Source: Treponema sp.
GTDB taxonomy: Bacteria; Spirochaetota; Spirochaetia; Treponematales; Treponemataceae
DNA: 12,926 bases
Direction of reading: 5' to 3'
Assembly: GCA_014804085.1 (NCBI GenBank)
Contig: JAAVAM010000023.1
Location: forward strand, 1-12,926
Shown here: positions 1 to 5,964 of the stretch, piece by piece
Layout: every line of letters begins with the position of its first letter
Numbering within the stretch: the stretch's first letter is position 1
Program-made: the position numbers and the translations under genes
The notes under the pieces: generated by a model
Told to the model about the DNA's origin: nothing
Databases searched by the model: none
The model's input: only the letters and a program-made list of their open reading frames with translations

Positions 1-134
1 ATTTCGTTCTTGGCGCAGCACACGCCCACAAGCGGACGCTCAAGCTCTTCGTCCGTGTATCCCATCGCATAAAACAAACTGCGGTGCGGCGCGCGCGCCG
101 TTCCTTTGACCGCATTGTCAGATTTTTTGCCCAT
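1..134 (-). CDS. ilvD: Dihydroxy-acid dehydratase, N-terminal fragment (runs off left edge)
   Basis: Only the first 44 codons are in the window. IlvD is the Fe-S dehydratase that converts 2,3-dihydroxy-acids to 2-keto acids in the valine/isoleucine/leucine pathway in the cytoplasm. The visible N-terminus carries the IlvD/EDD-family opening signature: an APHRSL block (about residues 14-19), then [14 protein letters not shown] and a short C-C-A-K-N-E stretch, where family members read 'RAPHRSLL..LG..DEEI.RPLIGV..S.NE'. The ATG at 132-134 follows a GAGG (143-146) with an 8-nt gap, so the start is well supported. It points out of the island and is probably ordinary core metabolism. I see no leader-peptide or T-box structure in the short upstream region, although that region was only inspected by eye. 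Confidence 0.88.
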   Translation of the reverse strand, partial: MGKKSDNAVKGTARAPHRSLFYAMGYTDEELERPLVGVCCAKNE

Positions 135-173
135 CCTGTGTACCTCAAAGTCTTCAATATAATATGCCGCTAC

Positions 174-202
174 AGCCTACCGCAATGCACCCGCAATGTC
201 AA
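174..202 (-). promoter_or_regulatory. Possible ilvD promoter
   Basis: On the minus strand there is a perfect TTGACA (197-202), then a 17-bp spacer and TAGGCT (174-179), a poor -10 with three matches to TATAAT. It lies about 40 bp upstream of the ilvD start. The -35 is convincing and the -10 is weak, so this is tentative. The rest of 203-285 is AT-rich and holds nothing else that I can recognise. Confidence 0.35.
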
Positions 203-278
203 GAGAAGCAGTTGATTAAACTATACTGCATACATTTTATTATTTATAAAACAACATTTTCTCCCCGCCCTGGCAGGC

Positions 279-309
279 ATGAAAACGCGGCGGCACGAGT
301 GCCGCCGCG
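279..309 (-). terminator. Rho-independent terminator of the DUF4469 gene
   Basis: A perfect 11-bp GC-rich stem (286-296 paired with 299-309, arms CGCGGCGGCAC and GTGCCGCCGCG) begins 6 nt beyond the DUF4469 stop codon at 315. On the minus strand the stem is followed by TTTT at 282-285. The position and orientation fit termination of the repressor-protease-DUF4469 transcript before ilvD. The T-run is short, so termination may be partial. Confidence 0.75.
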
Positions 310-314
310 CCCGC

Positions 315-1085
315 CTACGATTTGAGCATGACGACTTCGCTTTCGCCTATGAGGGTTTCCTTGCGCGACTTCCCTTTGCCCAAGTATGACGTTTCGATGC
401 GCACCCGGTACTTTACGCCCTCTGCAAGATTGGTCGGCGCAAAGAACGTGAGTTCCGAAGGCTTGTTGCGGAAAATCTTTGCATGGTCAACCTCAATCCA
501 ACGGCTTTCATCATCGGCATTTTGCCCGCTTTCTGTCTGCGGCACAAAACAGAGCCGGTCGTTTTCTTCGCCAAGTTTCAGCCGCAGCCCGGTTACGGTA
601 ACAGGCTCGCCGGAAGTCACAAAGCCGTCTTTTTCACCCCGGAAAACGTCCGCGACCTCTTCGATGACGGGCTCTATTTCAGGCTGCAAGATTGCGTCAA
701 CAGAAAGCTCCTTCACTGAATCCAGCGCGTCCTTTGAAGGCGTAAAGCCGAGCGTGAACTGCGAGATGTCAGACGCAGCGTTCGACGCATTCTTGATTTT
801 TCCTTTGTGCTTTATCCTCAAAAGCCCGATGTCAAGCAGTTTTACCGTGTAGCCCTGCCCGAGCAGTTGCAGCAGTTTGTCCTGGTACACTTGCAGATGC
901 CGCAACATAAGCGAGATGTCGGCAACCGTCCCATCATTTTTGATTGCGGTGAGCGTACTTTTTACCGTAGCGGTCTTGCTGGAGACATTCGCAATAAGCG
1001 AGCCGTCGTCCAAAAGCGTATTCTTCCGCAATGTTATCATAAGCCCTGAGTCAAGGCTTTCATTCGTCAATAATTCCTTTTTCAT
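315..1085 (-). CDS. DUF4469 HU-like DNA-binding domain protein
   Basis: A 256-residue protein. Residues 1 to about 110 look like the HU/IHF-like domain that accompanies DUF4469: a beta-rich start, conserved 'LLDIGLLRIKHKGKI'-type strands and a following TLGFTPS segment. About residues 145-256 form the C-terminal DUF4469 module (an Ig-like fold in described members), with the 'GEPVTVTGLRLKL..ENDR..F' and 'RVRIETSYLGKGKSRKE' strands. Such proteins are thought to bind DNA, but no precise role is established. The start at ATG 1083-1085 is chosen because GGAGG (1094-1098) sits 8 nt upstream; an in-frame ATG at 1169 has no such site. It is the last gene of the cluster headed by the XRE repressor and ImmA-like protease, separated from them by a 216-bp leader with a strong hairpin, so it may be transcribed with them or regulated separately. 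Family assignment is from recalled sequence pattern. Confidence 0.75.
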   Translation of the reverse strand: MKKELLTNESLDSGLMITLRKNTLLDDGSLIANVSSKTATVKSTLTAIKNDGTVADISLMLRHLQVYQDKLLQLLGQGYTVKLLDIGLLRIKHKGKIKNASNAASDISQFTLGFTPSKDALDSVKELSVDAILQPEIEPVIEEVADVFRGEKDGFVTSGEPVTVTGLRLKLGEENDRLCFVPQTESGQNADDESRWIEVDHAKIFRNKPSELTFFAPTNLAEGVKYRVRIETSYLGKGKSRKETLIGESEVVMLKS

Positions 1086-1199
1086 ACCAATATCCTCCAT
1101 GATATTTTCATTTGAAAAAAATAGCTTTGTTATTGACCCCGGCGGCCTAGGCGTGATACCATTGTTCAACGAAAGTGGTGTTCACGCACTATTTCTTAC

Positions 1200-1233
1200 G
1201 GGCTTGTGCCTTACGGCAATAAGGCGCAAGCCC
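1200..1233. repeat. 14-bp inverted repeat in the leader of the DUF4469 gene
   Basis: The arms GGGCTTGTGCCTTA (1200-1213) and TAAGGCGCAAGCCC (1220-1233) pair over 14 positions with one G-T-type mismatch and a 6-nt loop. It lies between the protease stop (1302) and the DUF4469 start (1085). No T-run follows on the minus strand, so it is not a classic terminator. It could limit read-through, stabilise the upstream mRNA end, or bind a protein. Confidence 0.6.
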
Positions 1234-1301
1234 TTGCCTTTTCGCACCGGCTACAGCGAAAAGACGCAAAGCCATCTGTTTTCATCATATTCTACACCTC
1301 C

Positions 1302-2012
1302 TCATTGCCAGCCTTGCCGTTCCAGTTCCATTGCATACTCCCTTTCAAAACTGTCAGTGTAGCTCTGTTTCATGGGAGCGACGGAATGTATGAACGCCTC
1401 GAATTTTGTTACCACGAAATCGCCCAAAGAAGCCCCGTCGTTGCGGGCGCGTCGCCTTTCGTTCCAGTTGTAAACTTTCCGCACTGTTTTCATCCGTTTT
1501 TCCGCCGCCTCATACGAAACGCCGAATGTTTTTGCCAAGAATGCTTCGTCGATGGTTTGTCCCCGCTTTGTAAGTTCGATTATAATTTCCTCAGGCATAA
1601 AAAGCTGCGCGGCAAAGAAATTCGCCTCAACCTCATACTTTGCATACAATGCCTCAAACCGGCTGTCGCCCGCCTTTCGCATTTCTGTAATGAGCGCGAT
1701 GTCATGCCCGCAACAAGCATGACCGAATTCGTGTCCCTTGCTGAATTTTTGGCGGAGCGACGGCATCTTGTCATTGTAAAAAACCATGAGTTGCCCGTCT
1801 GATTCCACGATTGCCGCGTCGTCGCTCCCTACAATTTTCCGTGCGCTAAGCCCCGCCCCTTCTATTTCAGAAAACGGCATCAAATCGATGTCGCTCATTT
1901 CCTCAATGACGCTTTCAATCGAAAACGGAAACGTTGTTATGGAACGGGCGCAAAGCAAAATTTCATTGGCTTTTTGCGCGGCCATCTCAAAATCTGGACT
2001 TTCTTCTTTCAT
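1302..2012 (-). CDS. ImmA/IrrE-family metallo-endopeptidase
   Basis: A 236-residue protein with the zinc-protease motif HEFGH at residues 94-98, within 'KFSKGHEFGHACCGH'. It has a downstream 'EVEANFFAAQLFMP' helix (about residues 125-138), whose Glu is the usual third zinc ligand of the ImmA/IrrE (DUF955) family. Family members cleave a partner XRE repressor, for example ImmA cutting ImmR in ICEBs1, or IrrE cutting DdrO in Deinococcus. The gene starts 30 nt after the XRE repressor gene on the same strand, the usual ImmR-ImmA arrangement. The start at ATG 2010-2012 has a purine-rich AAAGGGGG site 5 nt upstream; an ATG 24 nt further upstream lacks one. The residues after about 165 are less typical and may contact the partner. 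The specific substrate is inferred from context. Confidence 0.9.
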   Translation of the reverse strand: MKEESPDFEMAAQKANEILLCARSITTFPFSIESVIEEMSDIDLMPFSEIEGAGLSARKIVGSDDAAIVESDGQLMVFYNDKMPSLRQKFSKGHEFGHACCGHDIALITEMRKAGDSRFEALYAKYEVEANFFAAQLFMPEEIIIELTKRGQTIDEAFLAKTFGVSYEAAEKRMKTVRKVYNWNERRRARNDGASLGDFVVTKFEAFIHSVAPMKQSYTDSFEREYAMELERQGWQ

Positions 2013-2042
2013 AATTCCCCCTTTATTATTTCTCATTTATTT

Positions 2043-2378
2043 TTATTTACTCCTTGATTTTTTGAACGCCGCTTTCAGTATCGCCTCGGCGGTTTCAAGT
2101 TCCGTGGGGTTCAGATCGACCAGCATTCTTTGAATTGAGTTGATTTTTGTTTTTGCGGGATTGTCGGTGATTTCGTCATTGCCCAAAAGGTAGTCCGTTC
2201 CAACACCAAAGAACTTGCACAGCTTTAAAAGCACATCCTGCCGTGGAACAGCCCCGTTCGTCTCCCACATACAGACGCGCGTCTTTTGTATGCCGAGTTC
2301 TTTTGCCAAAGCATCCTGCGTAAGTCCTTTTTTTTCCCGTTCCAGTTTTACCCGCTCCGAAAATTTTTCGTTCCCCAT
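2043..2378 (-). CDS. XRE/Cro-CI-type repressor (ImmR-like)
   Basis: A 111-residue protein with an N-terminal helix-turn-helix at about residues 6-62: 'LTQDALAKELGIQKTRVCMWETNGAVPRQDVLLKLCKFFGVGTDYLLG'. A C-terminal helical tail (about 75-111) probably mediates dimerisation and could be the protease target. The start at ATG 2376-2378 is set by GGAGG 6 nt upstream; an in-frame ATG at 2396 has no such signal. It precedes the ImmA-like protease in one operon and has its own strong promoter upstream, as expected for an autoregulated switch repressor. The ImmR role is an inference from domain type and gene order. Confidence 0.9.
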   Translation of the reverse strand: MGNEKFSERVKLEREKKGLTQDALAKELGIQKTRVCMWETNGAVPRQDVLLKLCKFFGVGTDYLLGNDEITDNPAKTKINSIQRMLVDLNPTELETAEAILKAAFKKSRSK

Positions 2379-2411
2379 CGTCTCCTCCAAAAGCACTTGC
2401 CCTCTTCCTCA

Positions 2412-2454
2412 GTTCAACAACACGCGCATTTGAACAAGTCCAAAATTATTGAAC
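2412..2454. promoter_or_regulatory. Candidate operator half-sites upstream of the XRE repressor
   Basis: The 5' leader of the repressor carries three TTGAAC-type elements: GTTCAA at 2412-2417 (minus orientation), TTGAAC at 2430-2435 and TTGAAC at 2449-2454. The middle one is half of an imperfect palindrome, TTTGAAC-AA-GTCCAAA (2429-2444, 6 of 7 pairs). They lie between the promoter and the start codon, where autorepression would act. This is pattern evidence only. Confidence 0.4.
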
Positions 2455-2461
2455 TATGACA

Positions 2462-2490
2462 ATAGTACCATGCGGGAAAAAGCATGTCAA
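2462..2490 (-). promoter_or_regulatory. Promoter of the XRE repressor-protease-DUF4469 cluster
   Basis: On the minus strand there is a perfect TTGACA (2485-2490), a 17-bp spacer and TACTAT (2462-2467, 5 of 6 matches). This is a near-consensus sigma70-type promoter about 85 bp upstream of the repressor start codon. Confidence 0.75.
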
Positions 2491-2504
2491 TCAGTTTTTT
2501 ACAA

Positions 2505-2521
2505 ATTCAATAAAATTGAAT
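2505..2521. promoter_or_regulatory. Palindrome upstream of the -35 box
   Basis: ATTCAAT-AAA-ATTGAAT is a perfect 7+3+7 palindrome immediately upstream of the XRE promoter. It could be an operator, but AT-rich palindromes of this size also occur by chance. Confidence 0.35.
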
Positions 2522-2551
2522 ATTTTGATGCTCTGCGAAAACGCGATAGCA

Positions 2552-2656
2552 GGAATCGCCTACACTGCACATACGGTATAGCCTATACCGCATATACGGA
2601 ATCGCCTACGCTACATATACGGTATAGGCTATTCCGCATACCGTGTATAGGCTATA
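2552..2656. repeat. 23-bp tandem iteron-like repeats (four full copies plus a partial fifth)
   Basis: Units begin at 2552, 2575, 2598, 2621 and 2644, an exact 23-bp period. Each of the first four starts GGWATMG(S)CTA and most end in CATATAC or a close variant. Units 1 and 3 (GGAATCGCCTAC) and units 2 and 4 (GGTATAGSCTAT) are most alike, giving a 46-bp higher-order repeat in which 27 of the first 30 bases match. Unit 2 contains the perfect palindrome GGTATAG-C-CTATACC (2575-2589), and GCCTATACCG (2581-2590) pairs with CGGTATAGGC (2620-2629). There are no unique spacers, so it is not a CRISPR. Such phased repeats resemble iterons, partition sites or a protein-binding array. They occupy most of the 302-bp gene-free stretch between the helicase gene and the XRE repressor. 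Confidence 0.8.
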
Positions 2657-2680
2657 AATTTTGAATTTCAAGGCTTGCCA

Positions 2681-5227
2681 TTACGCCTTGTTATAGAAAA
2701 TCCTTTCATATTCTTCACGGCGAATTTCCGTGTCAAAGCCGCCCACTTCTGTTTCGTTTGCGTGGCGGTCTATGCCCGTGTATGAAAGCGAGGCATCTTC
2801 GTAACGCTTGAATTTGAAAATGGCATCATTCATAAGCGGCGCGTTGAAAACGCCAAGCGAACAGAGCAATTCAAAGTCTTTTACGTCAAGCCCCGTAACT
2901 TTCTTAAAAAGCGAAGGCTCAAGCTGCGTGATGATGTCGCGCAAAGAACGCTCGCGGTAATCGGTCAAGTACATAAAAATCGGCACTCGCGTCGCAAATT
3001 TTATCAGCTTTTCCTGTATCATCTTCCGCTTGCTTTTGTATTCTTTTTCTTCCTCGGAAAGAAGCCTTTTCTCCTGTTGCGTAAGTTTTTCCTCGCCCTC
3101 TTTTTTCGCCTTTTTGACGTGCTCACTTTTGTTTATGATTGTCTGAATGTCCTGATTGAGCGCGCGGAATCCTTCAATGCGCATCAGCGCGTCGAGCGCG
3201 GCTTTATTGTTCAGAAGCCGGGAAAGCGTCTCATTGTCCACATTTACCAGCAGGGCGGATTCCCAGCGGCGCGCGAGCAAGGTCGCGCTCGTCCCCGCCA
3301 TCGCGATGTCCAGAACGTCCTGCGCGTTGATTTGCTTCATCGTACTGCCGTCATAGGCAAGGACAGGCAGGAACGAAATGAACTCGGCGACCTTCTTTTC
3401 GGGATTGCTTTCCTCAACGTCCAGGCGGCAGGAATAGTCCGAAATCTGGCGCAAGGCGCGGTCAAGCGCAAAATCGAAGATGTAGCAGTTTTCCTTGAGG
3501 ATGATTTTTTCGCCGTCGTCTCCCGCTATTTCCCACGGGTTTTGGACGCGGAACGCCGCCTGGAAATACGTTTCGGGCGAACTCAAGTTGCGGAGCATGA
3601 AAATTCCGCTCCACGGCCTCACCGTAACGCCCGTCGTGAGTTTTCCGCATGAAAGCGTGATCGTTTTTGTCTCAAGCGGATTTTCCATGGCATCCTGCAC
3701 GGGACGCAAAGCCTCAAGCCCGATCCCCGCGCCGCTTCCCGCACAAACGACGATTTTGTAGCTGCGATAAAAAGCGTTCTGCTTTTGCTCCAAAAGATTT
3801 TTCATCGCAAAGCAGCTTGAGACATTCGGCAAAAACCAAAGCGTGTGCGAAAGAATGTTCAAAAGCCGCGCGTCGGAATAGGGCATCGGCGGACGCTTGT
3901 CTTGCCCCAATTTCATATCGTCAATGCTGCTCGGCAAATGCGAGCCGCGAATCAAGTCGAGCCATTTCTGCACCTCGTCCTCGTGGACGAAGTGCGCCTG
4001 CGAGCCTTTGCCCTCCGCCGAGAAAAACACGTTCAAATCGAATTCGTTGAACCCGCCTTGCATGGCGACCTGCCTGATGCTGTCCGGGATTTTGTAGGTG
4101 AACATGACCATTTTCGGAAGCGAGCGATACGGATTTTCTTCGCCGCGAAAGTTTTCTTTTGCGCGCTGCTCGTCGGAATACGTCCAGTTGAAAATCTGCT
4201 CTTCGATGAACTCGCCGCTGTTGAGCGCGCGAAAGGGCGTTCCCGAAAGGAACAGATAATAATCCGTCGTAATCGGAAGGAAGCTTTCGTTGCAGGCGTT
4301 CCCCGCTTCGTTTTTCTGATATGCTTCCACGTCAAAGTCAAAGTCATCCTCGTCGGGATTTTCAAAGAGCCTTTTTGCGTTCTCGCGCCACGCACCAAAA
4401 TGATATTCGTCAAAAATCACCAAATCCCAATTCGTCGTATGGATGAATTCGTTTTTCGCCTTGATGCCGCCGCTTTCGTTCCGTCCGAGCAAGTCCTGGA
4501 ACGAGCCAAAGACGACAATCGGCTTTTTCTTGTCGCACTTTGAAAAGCTTTCGTCAATGTTGATGTCGTCGTTTTGTGCGTCCTTGTTGGAGACGAACTG
4601 CCAGCCTTCAAAATCCACGTGCGAAAGCAAGTCCTCGCGCCATGCCGATTCCACGGCGGGCTTGAACGTAAGGACGAGGACGCGGCGAAACCCCATCTTC
4701 TGCGCGAGCTTGTACGAGGCGAACGTTTTTCCAAAGCGCATTTTCGCGTTCCACAAGAATTTCGGCGGCCTTGAAGCCGCTTCTTTTTTTGCCCGCACAA
4801 AATAGTCGCTTGTCTTTCGCACGGCGTTTTCCTGTTCGGGGCGCATCTTGAAATCCTGCATGCGCTTTTCTTCCGATATTATTCCGTCCCGCACTTCCAA
4901 AATCGCCGCGCGCACGTCCTGCACAGAACAGGCGAACCATTCGTTCCTGTCATTTCCTTCGTTGAGCCGCCTAAAGCCATTTTTGCGGAGAACGCGGTGA
5001 ATCGCCTTGTCGGTGAAGATTGAGCCGTCCGCCCGCATCGCGCTTTCCTTGAGCAAAACCTTTGCCGAAACGCCCACCGTGTGCGTCTGCTCGTTTATGC
5101 GATCGGTCACATCGCGCCTAGTGTAGCCCACTTTGACAAAGCCTTCGTGCGACGGAACGCCGGGCAACATATAGGCGTAAATCGTGGGATTGGATTTTGG
5201 ATGCTGGATAAAAAATTCTTCTTGCAT
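2681..5227 (-). CDS. T5orf172/GIY-YIG nuclease - DEAD/DEAH helicase fusion (putative restriction subunit)
   Basis: An 848-residue protein. Residues about 15-100 fit the T5orf172 branch of GIY-YIG nucleases: a 'TIYAYM' strand, KVGYT at 32-36, Arg43, His77 and the closing NEWF at 95-98 with the probable catalytic Glu96. A superfamily 2 helicase core follows: RPEQ at 129-132, a Walker A variant AKMRFGKT (161-168), DEYH (273-276) and SGTPF (328-332). A motif VI-like 'YFQAAFRVQNPW' lies near residue 555. About residues 690-740 are charged and helical, possibly coiled coil. Helicase-nuclease proteins of this kind usually translocate along DNA and cut it in restriction systems. The two methylase genes upstream on the same strand support that role, although a toxin-antitoxin pair now separates them. 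The start has GGAG (5238-5241) 10 nt upstream. The specific biochemical activity is inferred. Confidence 0.85.
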   Translation of the reverse strand: MQEEFFIQHPKSNPTIYAYMLPGVPSHEGFVKVGYTRRDVTDRINEQTHTVGVSAKVLLKESAMRADGSIFTDKAIHRVLRKNGFRRLNEGNDRNEWFACSVQDVRAAILEVRDGIISEEKRMQDFKMRPEQENAVRKTSDYFVRAKKEAASRPPKFLWNAKMRFGKTFASYKLAQKMGFRRVLVLTFKPAVESAWREDLLSHVDFEGWQFVSNKDAQNDDINIDESFSKCDKKKPIVVFGSFQDLLGRNESGGIKAKNEFIHTTNWDLVIFDEYHFGAWRENAKRLFENPDEDDFDFDVEAYQKNEAGNACNESFLPITTDYYLFLSGTPFRALNSGEFIEEQIFNWTYSDEQRAKENFRGEENPYRSLPKMVMFTYKIPDSIRQVAMQGGFNEFDLNVFFSAEGKGSQAHFVHEDEVQKWLDLIRGSHLPSSIDDMKLGQDKRPPMPYSDARLLNILSHTLWFLPNVSSCFAMKNLLEQKQNAFYRSYKIVVCAGSGAGIGLEALRPVQDAMENPLETKTITLSCGKLTTGVTVRPWSGIFMLRNLSSPETYFQAAFRVQNPWEIAGDDGEKIILKENCYIFDFALDRALRQISDYSCRLDVEESNPEKKVAEFISFLPVLAYDGSTMKQINAQDVLDIAMAGTSATLLARRWESALLVNVDNETLSRLLNNKAALDALMRIEGFRALNQDIQTIINKSEHVKKAKKEGEEKLTQQEKRLLSEEEKEYKSKRKMIQEKLIKFATRVPIFMYLTDYRERSLRDIITQLEPSLFKKVTGLDVKDFELLCSLGVFNAPLMNDAIFKFKRYEDASLSYTGIDRHANETEVGGFDTEIRREEYERIFYNKA

Positions 5228-5267
5228 AGTGGCAAAACTCCTTTTTTATGGATTTTTTCACAATGTA

Positions 5268-5296
5268 TTTACAAAAGACACAATTTGGCATACAAT
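5268..5296 (+). promoter_or_regulatory. Promoter of the toxin-antitoxin pair
   Basis: TTTACA (5268-5273), a 17-bp spacer and TACAAT (5291-5296) make a near-consensus sigma70-type promoter 35 bp upstream of the antitoxin start. It lies in the divergent region shared with the helicase gene. Confidence 0.7.
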
Positions 5297-5306
5297 ATAC
5301 GCCAAA
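5284..5306. promoter_or_regulatory. Probable autoregulatory operator of the toxin-antitoxin pair
   Basis: A 23-bp imperfect palindrome with outer arms TTTGGC (5284-5289) and GCCAAA (5301-5306); 9 of 11 position pairs are complementary. It covers the -10 box, where RelB/DinJ-type antitoxins usually bind to repress their own operon. Confidence 0.6.
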
Positions 5307-5330
5307 AGCACAAGCAAACAGGAGAATGAC

Positions 5331-5648
5331 ATGGCAACAGTAAGCACAAACATTCGCATTGACGAAAACGTAAAGGCGGAAGCCTCAAAACTTTTTGAAG
5401 GACTGGGACTCACCTTGAGCGACGCGGTGAATGTTTTTTTGCGGCAGTCGATTTTGCATCGCGGCGTTCCATTCAAAATCGAGTATCCCGAAGAAAAGCC
5501 CAATCGGGCAACAATCCGCGCGATGAAAGAGGGCGACAGGTTTCTTGCGAAATACGCGAAGAATCCCGAAAAATACAAGAAAAATCCCAAGAAATACGGT
5601 TTGTACAACAACGTGGAAGAACTTTTTGAGGATATGAAAAAATGGTAG
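5331..5648 (+). CDS. RelB/DinJ-family antitoxin
   Basis: A 105-residue protein. Residues 1-50 form the ribbon-helix-helix DNA-binding domain of RelB/DinJ antitoxins: 'VSTNIRIDENVKAEASKLFEGLGLTLSDAVNVFLRQ', followed by the typical 'GVPF' (about 53-56). The lysine- and asparagine-rich C-terminal half (about 57-105) presumably wraps and neutralises the toxin. The ATG at 5331 has GGAG (5321-5324) 6 nt upstream. Its stop overlaps the toxin start by 7 nt, so the two are translationally coupled. The operon runs opposite to the surrounding methylase and helicase genes and looks like a self-contained insertion. Confidence 0.92.
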   Translation: MATVSTNIRIDENVKAEASKLFEGLGLTLSDAVNVFLRQSILHRGVPFKIEYPEEKPNRATIRAMKEGDRFLAKYAKNPEKYKKNPKKYGLYNNVEELFEDMKKW

Positions 5649-5941
5649 CGTTTGAAAACGCAAAATATACAGTCCGCGGAACCTCTAAATTCAAAAAGGA
5701 AATCAGACTCGCAAAGAAAAGAGGGTTGGATATAAAAGAACTTTATCCCATTGTAAAACTTCTCGCGAACGGCGAAACTCTCCCCGAAAAATACGAAGAC
5801 CATGCTTTGGAAGGAAAGTGGAAAGGTCACCGCGAGTGTCATGTCCGCCCCGACTGGCTTTTGATTTACCAAATTAAAGAAGATATGCTCGTTTTGGAAT
5901 TGACACGCACGGGAACTCACGCCGACTTGTTCGGGAAGTGA
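5642..5941 (+). CDS. YafQ-family mRNA interferase toxin
   Basis: A 99-residue member of the RelE/YafQ fold. It retains the YafQ-type active-site pattern: His in 'YEDHALEGKWKGHRECHVRPDWLLIY' (about residues 52-77, including the H-x3-DW block) and His near the end in 'TGTHADLFG' (about 90-98). Family members cut mRNA in the ribosome A site and are held inactive by the DinJ-type antitoxin encoded just upstream. No truncation or loss of active-site residues is visible, so it is probably functional. The gene ends 23 nt before the stop codon of the oppositely oriented methylase gene, with no terminator visible between them. Confidence 0.92.
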   Translation: MVAFENAKYTVRGTSKFKKEIRLAKKRGLDIKELYPIVKLLANGETLPEKYEDHALEGKWKGHRECHVRPDWLLIYQIKEDMLVLELTRTGTHADLFGK

Positions 5942-5964
5942 TGTTTGATTGCGCATAAGCCAGC

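Noticed and set aside
322..1362. Plus-strand frames opposite the DUF4469 gene
   Set aside because: They are antisense to a gene with a recognisable family pattern, a strong ribosome binding site and a terminator.
2552..2656. Repeats considered as a CRISPR array
   Set aside because: The units are contiguous with no unique spacers between them, and no cas genes are present.
2449..2664. 71-codon plus-strand frame across the 23-bp repeats
   Set aside because: It is produced by the repeats and the promoter region, with no ribosome binding site. The 23-bp period is not a multiple of three, so it does not encode a repeated peptide in one frame.
3077..4800. Several 60-230-codon frames on both strands inside the helicase gene
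   Set aside because: All overlap one continuous reading frame with nuclease and helicase motifs, and none has a recognisable domain or start signal.
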